Assembly: GCF_049943125.1 (NCBI RefSeq)
Contig: NZ_CP188040.1
Location: 3,596,001 to 3,660,000, forward strand
Length of the DNA: 64,000 nucleotides
Direction of reading: 5' to 3'
DNA from: JAEXZL01 sp049943125
GTDB taxonomy: Bacteria; Bacillota; Clostridia; Clostridiales; Clostridiaceae
The notes beneath the pieces were generated by a model. That model was not told the DNA's origin. It was given only the letters and a program-made list of their open reading frames with translations, and ran no database searches. A program made the position numbers and the translations under genes. Of this stretch, positions 7,291-15,360 are shown one piece after another (position 1 is the first letter of the stretch; each line of letters opens with the position of its first letter).

Positions 7291-8271
7291 CTAGATTAAC
7301 CTCCTTCCCTCAAATAAATTGTTGGGTTCACATTGAACCTTGCATAATCTTTTAACTATATGACCACTATATCTGCTGCTACAGCTTCCACATACACCTT
7401 CTCCACAGCACATCTTAGCATTATTACTACAGGATAAGGTAAGTGAATTCTTATACTCTTTAGTAACGTTATAAGCTAATATATCCGGCCCAGAAATGTG
7501 AATATGAGAATAGCCCTGAGTATTTATTAGGTCCAATAAGCATTCATTAAGCTCTTTACTCAACTCACCATTATCAAAAACCTTAATATGACCCCTTTCA
7601 CCCTGAAAGAATGAAAGCTCACCATCAAATATATCCTTTTTAAATTCTCCGCTATCTAGAATTAAAAAAACTTTATTATTCCTTCTCAAAAGATCCTTTA
7701 AAACCGGAATAAGAGGGGCAATACCAATACCTCTTCCCATAACAATAACCTTATCATTACTTAATTCAGATAGTTTCTTCACTCCAAAAATACCATTCCA
7801 GAAAGGTCCTCTGATAAGTATATCCTCTTTTTCATTGATACCTTCTATGGTTTTAGTCTTTATTCCTCTTATTTCAATAGCTACTACAATAGCTTCCTCT
7901 TCCTCATCAACTTTTAAAATAGAAATGGGACAATCGTAAAATTCTTGAGAGCTTTCGCTTCTAAGAAATACAAAGCTTCCAAGCCGCTTTAATCCCTTAA
8001 TCAAAGAAATTGAGCTTTTAATTTTTAATTTTAAAATTCCACTATCTTCATAAACTTTTTCAATTACTGTTCCATTATAAGTTCTTCTTTGACTTTTTGG
8101 CTTATTGCCATTTCTATGGTATTCCTGAAGTATGCAGGTTCCCTTCCAATTCTTACAATCACAAAAGCTCTTTCCTGATAATTGTGAGCATATTATACAT
8201 TCTCCTGTTTTTGCTAGATGGCAAGGACAATACTCAGAACCTGCATCAATGCAATTTTTAACCTCATACAT
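7291..8271 (-). CDS. sulfide/dihydroorotate dehydrogenase-like FAD/NAD-binding protein
   Basis: A 326-residue protein with the ferredoxin-NADP reductase plan of PyrK: an FAD-binding beta barrel, an NAD-binding domain with VIVMGRGIGIAPLIPVLKDL, and a C-terminal [2Fe-2S] motif CCGEGVCGSC with a later Cys. The N-terminal ~45 residues add an unusual Cys cluster (CPCHLAKTGECIIC, then CDCKNWKGTC), probably a second metal or Fe-S site. It likely passes electrons between NAD(P)H and the flavoprotein encoded immediately downstream. The ATG start (second codon of a GTG-ATG pair) is preferred; the ribosome binding site is weak (GGGGATGTGAAAAA). Confidence 0.75.
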   Translation of the reverse strand: MYEVKNCIDAGSEYCPCHLAKTGECIICSQLSGKSFCDCKNWKGTCILQEYHRNGNKPKSQRRTYNGTVIEKVYEDSGILKLKIKSSISLIKGLKRLGSFVFLRSESSQEFYDCPISILKVDEEEEAIVVAIEIRGIKTKTIEGINEKEDILIRGPFWNGIFGVKKLSELSNDKVIVMGRGIGIAPLIPVLKDLLRRNNKVFLILDSGEFKKDIFDGELSFFQGERGHIKVFDNGELSKELNECLLDLINTQGYSHIHISGPDILAYNVTKEYKNSLTLSCSNNAKMCCGEGVCGSCSSRYSGHIVKRLCKVQCEPNNLFEGRRLI

Positions 8272-8362
8272 CACTTTTTCACATCCCCTGCTGTTATAAT
8301 GCTTAGTGCCTTAATATTAAAGTATTATATTTATATATAATTGTTACAGTTCTTTCAATACA

Positions 8363-8396
8363 AAGGCCTGTTAAGCTATTTATCTTAACAGGCCTT
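8363..8396 (-). terminator. terminator after the carboxypeptidase gene
   Basis: A perfect 13-bp stem, AAGGCCTGTTAAG (8363-8375) with CTTAACAGGCCTT (8384-8396). It lies just past the minus-strand stop at 8402; the T-tract is weak (TTTGTATTG). Confidence 0.7.
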
Positions 8397-8401
8397 ATCT
8401 A

Positions 8402-9439
8402 TTACTTTATAATCTGGAGCGGTGCTTCAAATATTAATTGATCCTCTTGATATATCTTAATTCCTCCAATATTAAGTTTTTTAAAATTCCCTTTAATCTC
8501 TACTTCACTATTAACTATTACCTCTTTAGTAACTTCAGAATCTTTTTTAATAGGTAATATCAAATCCTCTTTAAACCCCAATTTAATTTTACCAGAATCA
8601 GTATTTAGGGTCTTAAGCACTTGATTCTTTGAAAATAAGCATTTATATTCATAATTCTCTTTAATGTTTTTATAGAGCCTCTCCGTTTCCTCAAAACGTT
8701 GATTACTATTTAATAATACAATAATAATCTCATTATCATCTTTTTCGAAAGAACTTACTAAGCATTTTCCTGCCAGTCCCGTATAGCCAGTTTTTACTCC
8801 TGTAGCATCCTCTTTCCATAAAATTTTGTTTATATTGCTATAATCTCTAGTAAAAGCTCCTTCTGCTTTAGATATAAATTTTGTAGCTACTATTTTACTA
8901 AATACAGGATTTTCCTTTGCTTTTATAGTAGCTAATGCCAAGTCATAGGCAGATGAAAAATGATATTCACTATCTAGGCCATGGGGTGATTGAAAATTAG
9001 TGTTTAATATGCCCATATTTTTAGCATATTCATTCATTAGATTAGCAAAATCATCTACAGAACCACTGATACCTTCAGCTAAGGCTATAGCAGCATCATT
9101 TCCTGATCTAAGCATCAATCCATAAACTAATTCTAACACTGTTATTTCCTCTCCAGCTTTATAGCCTACCTTTGATCCCCTTATCTGTGACGCCTTTGGA
9201 CTAATAACAAACTTTTCATCTAAAGAATCATAATTCAAAGCAATTAATGCGGTTATAATCTTTGTAGTGCTTGCCATGGGTACAGGTTTATGTCCATCCT
9301 TGTTATATAATATTACTCTGCTTCTTGCATCTATAGCTATAGCATTTACAGCCTTTACATTTATAGGTGCAGCTAAAGTTTTATATGGATATCCTGTAAA
9401 TAAAAAAATTACTATTAGAAGCCTAATAATATGTTTCAT
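8402..9439 (-). CDS. serine-type D-Ala-D-Ala carboxypeptidase (DacB/DacF family)
   Basis: A 345-residue class A low-molecular-weight PBP that trims the terminal D-Ala of peptidoglycan stem peptides. It has a hydrophobic signal segment (LLIVIFLFTGYP) ending near LAAP, the active-site STTK in MASTTKIITAL, SGND, and the KTG box in GVKTGYTG. A C-terminal beta-rich domain follows and ends without an obvious amphipathic anchor. The ATG at 9439 follows GAGGTGATGTG. It is divergent from the sporulation pair ytfI-gerW, and a second paralogue (dacF) lies 2.5 kb away, so one or both may act on spore cortex. Confidence 0.85.
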   Translation of the reverse strand: MKHIIRLLIVIFLFTGYPYKTLAAPINVKAVNAIAIDARSRVILYNKDGHKPVPMASTTKIITALIALNYDSLDEKFVISPKASQIRGSKVGYKAGEEITVLELVYGLMLRSGNDAAIALAEGISGSVDDFANLMNEYAKNMGILNTNFQSPHGLDSEYHFSSAYDLALATIKAKENPVFSKIVATKFISKAEGAFTRDYSNINKILWKEDATGVKTGYTGLAGKCLVSSFEKDDNEIIIVLLNSNQRFEETERLYKNIKENYEYKCLFSKNQVLKTLNTDSGKIKLGFKEDLILPIKKDSEVTKEVIVNSEVEIKGNFKKLNIGGIKIYQEDQLIFEAPLQIIK

Positions 9440-9464
9440 CACATCACCTCATTATATTTACTTA

Positions 9465-9492
9465 GAATATTTATCCTATTGATGGATACAAT
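9465..9492 (+). promoter_or_regulatory. candidate sporulation sigma-factor promoter for ytfI-gerW
   Basis: GAATATT (9465-9471), 13 nt, GATACAAT (9485-9492). This resembles the sigma-E pattern (KMATATT / CATACAnT); the overlapping GGATACAAT also fits the sigma-F -10 pattern GGnnAnAnT. The sigma class cannot be settled by eye, but a sporulation promoter is expected for these genes. Confidence 0.4.
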
Positions 9493-9519
9493 AATAACAT
9501 TTAAAAGGGGTGGAATAAT

Positions 9520-10035
9520 ATGCTAAATATATCAATTATACTTGTATCCTTAGTAACTATTTTATTTTTTCCTATTAATCTAATTCTAAACCTAGAATAT
9601 AATAAGAGCTTAGATATACAATTATCAATAGCTGTATATAAGTATAAAGTTATAACTCTGTACCCTCCAAAAAAGCCATTTAAAAATAAATTACATAAAT
9701 CAAAAAGAGTAGAACATAAATTTTCGAAATTCCTAAAGATACTAACTTCTTTGAGTAAAAACCAGTCAAAGCCATCTCTCTACACTGATTTAAAAGTATC
9801 TTATCAATGTGAGGAAACCGCTGAGACAGCTCTTATATATGGTTTATTTAGCTCAGTACCTCCTTTATTCTACGGATATATGAAAGACTATTTTAATATC
9901 AAAAGTTATACCTTCACCATACTTCCAACCTCTGATGATGTCATTCATTTCAACTTTTCTCTAAATAGTATAATTAAAGCTAATATAGGTAAAATTATAC
10001 GTGTATTTATGTTATTCAAAAAACATTGGAGGTGA
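9520..10035 (+). CDS. ytfI: DUF2953 domain protein (YtfI-like)
   Basis: A 171-residue protein with an N-terminal hydrophobic segment (ISIILVSLVTILFFPINLIL) that probably anchors it in the membrane, followed by LNLEYNKSLDIQLSIAVYK typical of DUF2953 proteins. It lies directly upstream of gerW, the same order as ytfI-ytfJ in Bacillus, which supports the call. AAAAGGGGTGG precedes the ATG. The stop codon TGA is part of the GGAGGTGA ribosome binding site used by gerW, so the two genes are tightly linked. Its molecular role is unknown. Confidence 0.75.
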   Translation: MLNISIILVSLVTILFFPINLILNLEYNKSLDIQLSIAVYKYKVITLYPPKKPFKNKLHKSKRVEHKFSKFLKILTSLSKNQSKPSLYTDLKVSYQCEETAETALIYGLFSSVPPLFYGYMKDYFNIKSYTFTILPTSDDVIHFNFSLNSIIKANIGKIIRVFMLFKKHWR

Positions 10036-10058
10036 AATCCCATCAGGGATAGTTTATG
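10028..10058 (+). promoter_or_regulatory. gerW ribosome binding site with intervening hairpin
   Basis: GGAGGTG (10028-10034) is 21 nt from the ATG at 10056, too far in linear form. Between them ATCCC (10037-10041), loop ATCA, and GGGAT (10046-10050) form a 5-bp hairpin that would shorten the effective spacing to about 7 nt. An in-frame TAG at 10050 excludes an earlier start. A weaker AGGGAT site at 10045-10050 is the alternative. Confidence 0.5.
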
Positions 10059-10433
10059 ACAGATAATAACCATATTGAGAAGCTAATGAGAAGCACTCTT
10101 GAAAATATTAAAGAAATAATAGATGTAAACACTATTGTAGGCTCCCCTATTGAATGTAAAGATGGCAGTACGATAGTTCCTATATCTAAGGTTTCCTTTG
10201 GATTTGCTTCAGGAGGGAGTGAATTTAGCACTGATAAGGATGTTAAAGAAATAAAAGATTTTCCATTTGGAGGTGGCTCTGGTGCAGGAGTTACTATAAA
10301 GCCAGTAGCATTTTTAGTAATAAAACATGATACCATTAGATTATTCCCAGTAGACCAGGTAAGCACCTATGATAGAATAGTTGATAGCATTCCTCAAATC
10401 ATGGATTTATTAAATACAAAAAAGAAGGAATAA
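10056..10433 (+). CDS. gerW: spore germination protein GerW (YtfJ)
   Basis: A 125-residue protein matching the GerW/YtfJ family: IEKLMRSTLENIKEI, VNTIVGSPIE, DGSTIVPISKVSFGFASGG, FGGGSGAGVTIKPVAFLVI and VDSIPQIMDLL near the C-terminus. In Bacillus, YtfJ is made in the forespore and is needed for normal germination in response to L-alanine. Length is typical. It is the second gene of the ytfI-gerW operon and is followed by a strong terminator. An unusual hairpin separates its Shine-Dalgarno from the ATG. Confidence 0.9.
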   Translation: MTDNNHIEKLMRSTLENIKEIIDVNTIVGSPIECKDGSTIVPISKVSFGFASGGSEFSTDKDVKEIKDFPFGGGSGAGVTIKPVAFLVIKHDTIRLFPVDQVSTYDRIVDSIPQIMDLLNTKKKE

Positions 10434-10442
10434 AACTATAAA

Positions 10443-10478
10443 GAGTCCTGAGCATAACAACTAAAATGCTCAGGACTC
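10443..10478. terminator. bidirectional terminator between gerW and scpB
   Basis: A perfect 13-bp stem, GAGTCCTGAGCAT (10443-10455) with ATGCTCAGGACTC (10466-10478). It is followed by TCTTCT on the plus strand and TTTATAG on the minus strand, and lies between convergent genes. Confidence 0.8.
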
Positions 10479-10482
10479 TCTT

Positions 10483-11076
10483 CTATTCTTCTTCCACATT
10501 GTTTTCCTGTGAGTATTTTTCTATCAATTCCTGTAAGCTTGGCAATTCTTCCAGATCTACCAAACCAAACTGCCTCAGGAACTCATCTGTAGTGACATAT
10601 AATATTGGTCTACCAGGCACATTTAACCTGCCTCTTTCCTTAATAAGACCCTTATCCAGCAAATTTTGTACTGCGCTATCACTTTTAACCCCTCTTATTT
10701 CATCTATATCGATTCTAGTAATAGGCTGCTTATAAGCTACTATTGCAAGAGTTTCCAATGAAGCCTGAGATAGAAACTGTCTGGTATTCCCTTTCACCAA
10801 TTCATGAATATAGTCGCTATTTTGAGGCTTGGTTACAAGCTGATAGCTATTATTTATACTTATAAGCTTTATTCCTCTGCTAACTTCCTCATACTCTGAA
10901 GATAGAGCTTCTAATATTTCTTCAGTATATGAAATATTTGTCTTTAATATCGAAGATATTTCTTTTAATGTTAGAGGTTCGCCACTAACAAACAATAAAG
11001 ATTCTACAGCCGACATTAATTCTTTCTTATTGGATACTTCAACAAACTCAAACTGTTCATATTTTAAATTATTCAT
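10483..11076 (-). CDS. scpB: segregation and condensation protein B
   Basis: A 197-residue protein with two winged-helix regions typical of ScpB: SAVESLLFVSGEPLTLKEI near the N-terminus and SLETLAIVAYKQPITRIDI, then DEIRGVKSD, GRPILYVTTDEFLRQFGL. ScpB with ScpA and Smc forms the condensin that compacts and segregates the chromosome. The ATG lies inside the end of scpA (8-bp overlap), so translation is coupled. The C-terminal tail is acidic (SQENNVEEE). The gene ends at the bidirectional terminator shared with gerW. Confidence 0.92.
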   Translation of the reverse strand: MNNLKYEQFEFVEVSNKKELMSAVESLLFVSGEPLTLKEISSILKTNISYTEEILEALSSEYEEVSRGIKLISINNSYQLVTKPQNSDYIHELVKGNTRQFLSQASLETLAIVAYKQPITRIDIDEIRGVKSDSAVQNLLDKGLIKERGRLNVPGRPILYVTTDEFLRQFGLVDLEELPSLQELIEKYSQENNVEEE

Positions 11077-11809
11077 CTGTCTTATCTGTTACCCTTTCTA
11101 TAGTTATAGAGCTAAAATTATCATTTTGTTTAATGGAAACAACCTTTTGCTTTGACAGCTCCAGAAGAGCTAAAAAGGTTACTACTATTTCAAGCTTACA
11201 GGTACACTCTTCAATAAGTTTAGTAAAGCTAATATACCTATTACTTTTTATAAGCTCTGATATAGCCCTATATTTATCTTCTATCCTGAAAAGATCTACA
11301 TTAATCTTATCACTTATCAAAGCATCTTTATTTTGCTTATTAAAGTAGTTTTCCATTAATTTTTCAAAAATACTATATAAGTCCATCATGGAGATATTAA
11401 TAAATATATCCTGGCTAGTATCTATGTCCTCTATAACTTCAGCTTTTTTCCCATAAACAGTACCTGAATATTGTTTAATACCTCTCAGATATTCTACTGC
11501 AGCTTTTATTTTTTTATATTCAATAAGCTTCTTTTTTAATAGGTCTCCCTGATCTTCCTCTTCTTCTTCTTTTACTGCCTTTGGTAGAAGCTCCTTTGAT
11601 TTTATCTCCATTAACGTAGCCGCTATTACAATAAACTCCGAAGTAACCTCCAGATCTAATTCTCTCATTTTACTAAGAAAGCTTAGATATTGCGAGGTTA
11701 TTTCCGATAAGTTTATATTATATATTTCCATCTCATTCTTTTGAATCAAATGAAGAAGCACATCAAAAGGACCTTGAAAATTACTTATACTTAAATTTAA
11801 TTGAGCCAT
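11069..11809 (-). CDS. scpA: segregation and condensation protein A
   Basis: A 246-residue kleisin subunit of the Smc-ScpAB complex. The N-terminal signature FQGPFDVLLHLIQKNEMEIY is intact, followed by ITSQYLSFL, AATLMEIKSKELLP and an acidic linker EEEEEDQGD near residue 85. The C-terminal winged helix includes FLALLELSKQKVVSIKQ, which contacts Smc. The ATG at 11809 follows AGGTGATATT. It sits upstream of and overlaps scpB, as in most Firmicutes. Confidence 0.92.
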   Translation of the reverse strand: MAQLNLSISNFQGPFDVLLHLIQKNEMEIYNINLSEITSQYLSFLSKMRELDLEVTSEFIVIAATLMEIKSKELLPKAVKEEEEEDQGDLLKKKLIEYKKIKAAVEYLRGIKQYSGTVYGKKAEVIEDIDTSQDIFINISMMDLYSIFEKLMENYFNKQNKDALISDKINVDLFRIEDKYRAISELIKSNRYISFTKLIEECTCKLEIVVTFLALLELSKQKVVSIKQNDNFSSITIERVTDKTDE

Positions 11810-11881
11810 AATATCACCTAAAAATATTTGTACTTTAAATAATACCAGTTTATCGTGGATGGCGCAACAAAGTAAATAGTA

Positions 11882-11912
11882 AAGGAGCCCTATAAATACT
11901 ATAAAGCCCCTT
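11882..11912 (-). terminator. probable terminator after dacF
   Basis: AAGGAGCCCTATA (11882-11894) pairs imperfectly with TATAAAGCCCCTT (11900-11912). Read on the minus strand it follows the dacF stop at 11923 and precedes scpA. Confidence 0.5.
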
Positions 11913-11922
11913 CATAACTATA

Positions 11923-13086
11923 CTAAATTCCGTTTTTAAATAACCCCTTTAAATTGTCCTTCATATTATTTAGTATTCCAGACTTTTTCACTTCTCTATC
12001 AGTATATAGCTTAACACTTCCTATTTTCACATCATTTATGTAGTAATCGCAAGTACCTATCATTTCCCCTTTCTTATATTCCTTCTTATCTTTATTGATA
12101 TTTATTTTAGGTATTATTTCTTGATTGCTACCTCTTTCTATAGTTACACTAAGATCATCAGCTGCTCTTGCAATAAAATACCTATCTCCTTTTTTATTTA
12201 ACTTTATCTTTTCTATTTCCTGGTCTTTTACTACAAGCTTTTTACTTTCAAATTTTGAAAAGCCGTAATTTAAAAGCATACTGGCGTCTCTATTACGTAT
12301 TTTATATGTCGGTGCTCCCATAATAACGGATATAACCCTAACTCCATCTCTCGTTGCTGTAGCTGATATACAGTATTTAGCCTCATCAGTAAAACCTGTT
12401 TTTAATCCATCACAACCACTGAAGAAACGGACTAATTTATTGTGATTAACTAGCTCAATAGGACTCTTCCTTCCTTCAGATATAGTTTCCATGTAGGTTC
12501 CTGTATACTTGAGAATCTTAGGATGTTTTAATAGCTCTCGTGACATTATTGCAATATCCATAGCTGTAGTAACATGGCCTTCCACAGGAAGTCCAGTACA
12601 GTTTTTAAAAGTAGTATTATTCATCCCTAGTTCTGAAGCTCTTTTATTCATCATTTCTACAAAAGCACCTTCAGTGCCACCTAAAAACTCAGCCATAGCT
12701 ACAGCTGCATCATTTCCAGATGCGATTGCTATACCCTTCAGTATTTCTTCAACAGTTCTAATTTCACCGGTATCAAGAAGCATAGTGCTTCCACCCATTT
12801 TTTTTGCATTTTCACTAGCCGTTATTTTGTCGTCAAACTTAATTTTGCCGCTATCTATCGCTTCCATAGCTAATAACATAGTCATTATTTTAGTTACGGA
12901 GGCTGGTGCATATTTTTCATTGATATTTTTTTCAAATAACAGTTTTCCTGAATTAGCCTCCATTAATAAACCTGACTTCGCCTCGATTTCTATACTTTCT
13001 CCTTCTGCATTAGCTGGAGATACCCAAATAAAAGATAGCAAACAAAAAGGGATTAAAACTTTTATAAAACCTTTTTTATTTATCAT
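11923..13086 (-). CDS. dacF: sporulation-type D-Ala-D-Ala carboxypeptidase DacF
   Basis: A 387-residue class A carboxypeptidase with a signal peptide (VLIPFCLLSFIWVSPANAEG), the active-site SVTK in APASVTKIMTMLL, SGNDAAVAMAE, and KTGFTDEA. A C-terminal domain with an amphipathic-looking end (NNMKDNLKGLFKNGI) may bind the membrane. In Bacillus dacF lies beside the spoIIA and drm-pupG region and adjusts cortex cross-linking in the forespore; here it follows pdp and punA, supporting the name. AAGGAG lies 9 nt from the ATG. Terminators flank it on both sides, so it is a single-gene unit. Confidence 0.85.
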   Translation of the reverse strand: MINKKGFIKVLIPFCLLSFIWVSPANAEGESIEIEAKSGLLMEANSGKLLFEKNINEKYAPASVTKIMTMLLAMEAIDSGKIKFDDKITASENAKKMGGSTMLLDTGEIRTVEEILKGIAIASGNDAAVAMAEFLGGTEGAFVEMMNKRASELGMNNTTFKNCTGLPVEGHVTTAMDIAIMSRELLKHPKILKYTGTYMETISEGRKSPIELVNHNKLVRFFSGCDGLKTGFTDEAKYCISATATRDGVRVISVIMGAPTYKIRNRDASMLLNYGFSKFESKKLVVKDQEIEKIKLNKKGDRYFIARAADDLSVTIERGSNQEIIPKININKDKKEYKKGEMIGTCDYYINDVKIGSVKLYTDREVKKSGILNNMKDNLKGLFKNGI

Positions 13087-13140
13087 TAATCTACTCTCCT
13101 TTCGAAAATATTTTTACCAAAAATGAAATATTTATCACAA

Positions 13141-13172
13141 AAAAATAACCTTGGCTTCCCAAGGTTATTTTT
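13141..13172. terminator. terminator after pdp
   Basis: A perfect 14-bp stem, AAAAATAACCTTGG (13141-13154) with CCAAGGTTATTTTT (13159-13172) and a CTTC loop. It ends the punA-pdp transcript on the minus strand. Confidence 0.8.
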
Positions 13173-13173
13173 C

Positions 13174-14478
13174 CTATTCTATAATCCCATAAATTATAGG
13201 TAAAGGTGAGTATTCCGATTCTTTTATAAGATAATTCTTATTTATATTTTCAATACACCTAGGGATGTTACTTTCATCATTAGAATGAATATACGCAATT
13301 ACATCCCCTTTATTTATGTGGTCTCCACATTTTTTATTTAAAACTATTCCCACAGCCATATCTAATACACTATCTTTAGTAGCTCTTCCAGCTCCTAGCT
13401 CCATTGCTGCAAGACCAATATTTTCTGCGTCTATGCTATGCACTGTACCTTCTCTATCAGAAACAACAGGTACTACATATTTAGCCTTAGGAAGTAAATC
13501 TGTATTATCAATTGCTTCAGTGGAGCCTCCTTGTGCTGCAACAAACTCCTTAAGCTTATTAAGAGCAGCTCCTGACTCTATTGTGCCAATAAGCATTTTT
13601 CTAGCTTCTTCTTTATCTTCTGTTACTTTTGCTAATATGAGCATATTTGTTCCTAGCTCTAAGGAAAGCTCAACTAAATCTTTTGGACCATTACCTTTAA
13701 GGGTTTCAATAGCTTCTTTAACTTCTAAAGCATTACCAATAGCTAACCCAAGAGGTTCATCCATGTTAGAAATTACAGCCCTTGTTTTTCTTCCCACACC
13801 GTTACCTATCTTAACCATAGCTCTGGCAAGTTCAAAAGCTTCCTCTGAGCTTTTCATAAATGCACCTCTACCGACCTTAACATCAAGAACAATAGCATCA
13901 GCCCCTGCTGCAATCTTTTTACTCATGATACTAGAAGCTATTAAACTAAGATTATCGACAGTTCCTGTCACATCTCTTAAGGCATACAACTTTTTGTCTG
14001 CTGGTGCTAACTCTCCAGTCTGACCGCCTACCGCTAACTTTATATTATTTACATTTTCAATAAATTCTTCTTCACTCATCTCAACACTAAAGCCTTCAAA
14101 GGACTCAAGCTTATCAATAGTTCCTCCCGTATGACCAAGACCCCTTCCAGACATTTTTGCAACTGGGATTCCTAAGCTAGCTACCATTGGTCCTAACACT
14201 AATGTAGTAGTATCTCCTACTCCTCCAGTGCTGTGCTTATCTACCTTGATTCCATCAATCTTTGATAGATCCAAAATATCTCCAGAATTTACCATTGCCA
14301 TGGTAAGATCCTTGGTCTCACGTTTATTCATCTTATTAAAGTAAATAGCCATTAATAATGCAGAAATTTGATAGTCTGGGATATTACCCTTCGTATATCC
14401 TTCTACAAAAAAATTTATTTCTTCTGTAGTTAATTCCATATTATTTCTCTTTTTTAATATAATATCGTACATTCTCAT
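13174..14478 (-). CDS. pdp: pyrimidine-nucleoside phosphorylase
   Basis: A 434-residue enzyme that phosphorolyses thymidine, uridine and deoxyuridine for nucleoside salvage. It carries the family signature SGRGLGHTGGTIDKLES (residues ~110-126), VDKHSTGGVGDTTTLVLGP for phosphate binding, and VGRGAFMKS. The C-terminal domain DREGTVHSIDAENIG is characteristic. The ATG at 14478 is chosen because GGAGG lies 8 nt upstream; an in-frame TTG at 14493 overlaps the site. It follows punA by 23 bp, forming a nucleoside salvage operon. Confidence 0.92.
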   Translation of the reverse strand: MRMYDIILKKRNNMELTTEEINFFVEGYTKGNIPDYQISALLMAIYFNKMNKRETKDLTMAMVNSGDILDLSKIDGIKVDKHSTGGVGDTTTLVLGPMVASLGIPVAKMSGRGLGHTGGTIDKLESFEGFSVEMSEEEFIENVNNIKLAVGGQTGELAPADKKLYALRDVTGTVDNLSLIASSIMSKKIAAGADAIVLDVKVGRGAFMKSSEEAFELARAMVKIGNGVGRKTRAVISNMDEPLGLAIGNALEVKEAIETLKGNGPKDLVELSLELGTNMLILAKVTEDKEEARKMLIGTIESGAALNKLKEFVAAQGGSTEAIDNTDLLPKAKYVVPVVSDREGTVHSIDAENIGLAAMELGAGRATKDSVLDMAVGIVLNKKCGDHINKGDVIAYIHSNDESNIPRCIENINKNYLIKESEYSPLPIIYGIIE

Positions 14479-14501
14479 TTCTACATCCTCCAATAAAACA
14501 G

Positions 14502-15317
14502 TTAAATTCTTTCAATAATATTAGAAATGAGCTTTATGAAGCTTTCCTTTACTTTGTTGGAAGTCTCTATAACCTCACTATGATCTAATGGTTGATCTAA
14601 AATACCTGCCGCCATATTTGTTATACAGGAAATACCTAATGTTCTGATACCACAATGATTTGCTGCAATAACTTCAGGAACCGTTGACATACCAACAGCA
14701 TCAGCTCCTAAAATTTGTGCTAATTTAACTTCTGAAGGTGTCTCATAGGTAGGACCTGAGAACATCATATAAACACCTTTCTGCACCTTAATTTTTAGCT
14801 CTTCTGCACATAGCTCAGCTACTTCTAACAATTCAGGAGCATAAGCCTTAGACATATCAGGAAATCTTGGTCCCATTTCTTCATAATTAGCACCTATTAA
14901 AGGATTGGAACCAGAAAAGTTTATATGATCCTTAATGAGCATTAAATCACCAGGTTCGAATTCAGTATTAGCACCACCTGCAGCATTAGTAACTATTAAT
15001 TTCTTAATTCCAAGTAATTTCATAACATAAACAGGAAGTACTATAAGTTCCATGGAATGACCTTCATAAAAATGTATTCTTCCCTGCATCATTATAACTT
15101 TTTTCCCTTTATAATCTCCCATTACAAATTGTCCAGCATGTCCTTTAACCGTTGACTCTGGGAAGTGAGGAATATCTGAATACTTAATTATCTTCTTATT
15201 TTCTATATGCTCTGCCATCTCGCCTAAACCAGAACCTAAAATGACACCTATCTCAGGCTCAAAATTTGATGCACTTTTTATATACTCAGCTGCTTCCTTA
15301 ATGTTTGTTAAGTTCAT
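14502..15317 (-). CDS. punA: purine-nucleoside phosphorylase
   Basis: A 271-residue PNP of the trimeric PNP/MTAP family: VILGSGLGEMAE, VKGHAGQFVMG, MMQGRIHFYEGHS, VTNAAGGANTEF, GPTYETPSEVKLA, GADAVGMSTVPEV. It releases bases from guanosine, inosine and deoxy forms. The frame is open further upstream into the xerD-like gene, but the ATG at 15317 has AAGGAGGATAAA just before it, so I start there. It lies between the xerD-like gene and pdp, the order spoIIM-xerD-pnp-pdp-dacF being close to that of Bacillus. Confidence 0.93.
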   Translation of the reverse strand: MNLTNIKEAAEYIKSASNFEPEIGVILGSGLGEMAEHIENKKIIKYSDIPHFPESTVKGHAGQFVMGDYKGKKVIMMQGRIHFYEGHSMELIVLPVYVMKLLGIKKLIVTNAAGGANTEFEPGDLMLIKDHINFSGSNPLIGANYEEMGPRFPDMSKAYAPELLEVAELCAEELKIKVQKGVYMMFSGPTYETPSEVKLAQILGADAVGMSTVPEVIAANHCGIRTLGISCITNMAAGILDQPLDHSEVIETSNKVKESFIKLISNIIERI

Positions 15318-15360
15318 TTTTATCCTCCTTATGTTATAAAAAAATCTTTTTTTTGCAGTA

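Noticed and set aside
12509..13126. Long plus-strand open frame (205 codons) opposite dacF
   Set aside because: Antisense shadow of dacF; no start signals or family features.
13316..14023. Long plus-strand open frame (235 codons) opposite pdp
   Set aside because: It is the antisense shadow of the pdp coding sequence, with Ser/Pro/Leu-rich composition and no ribosome binding site.
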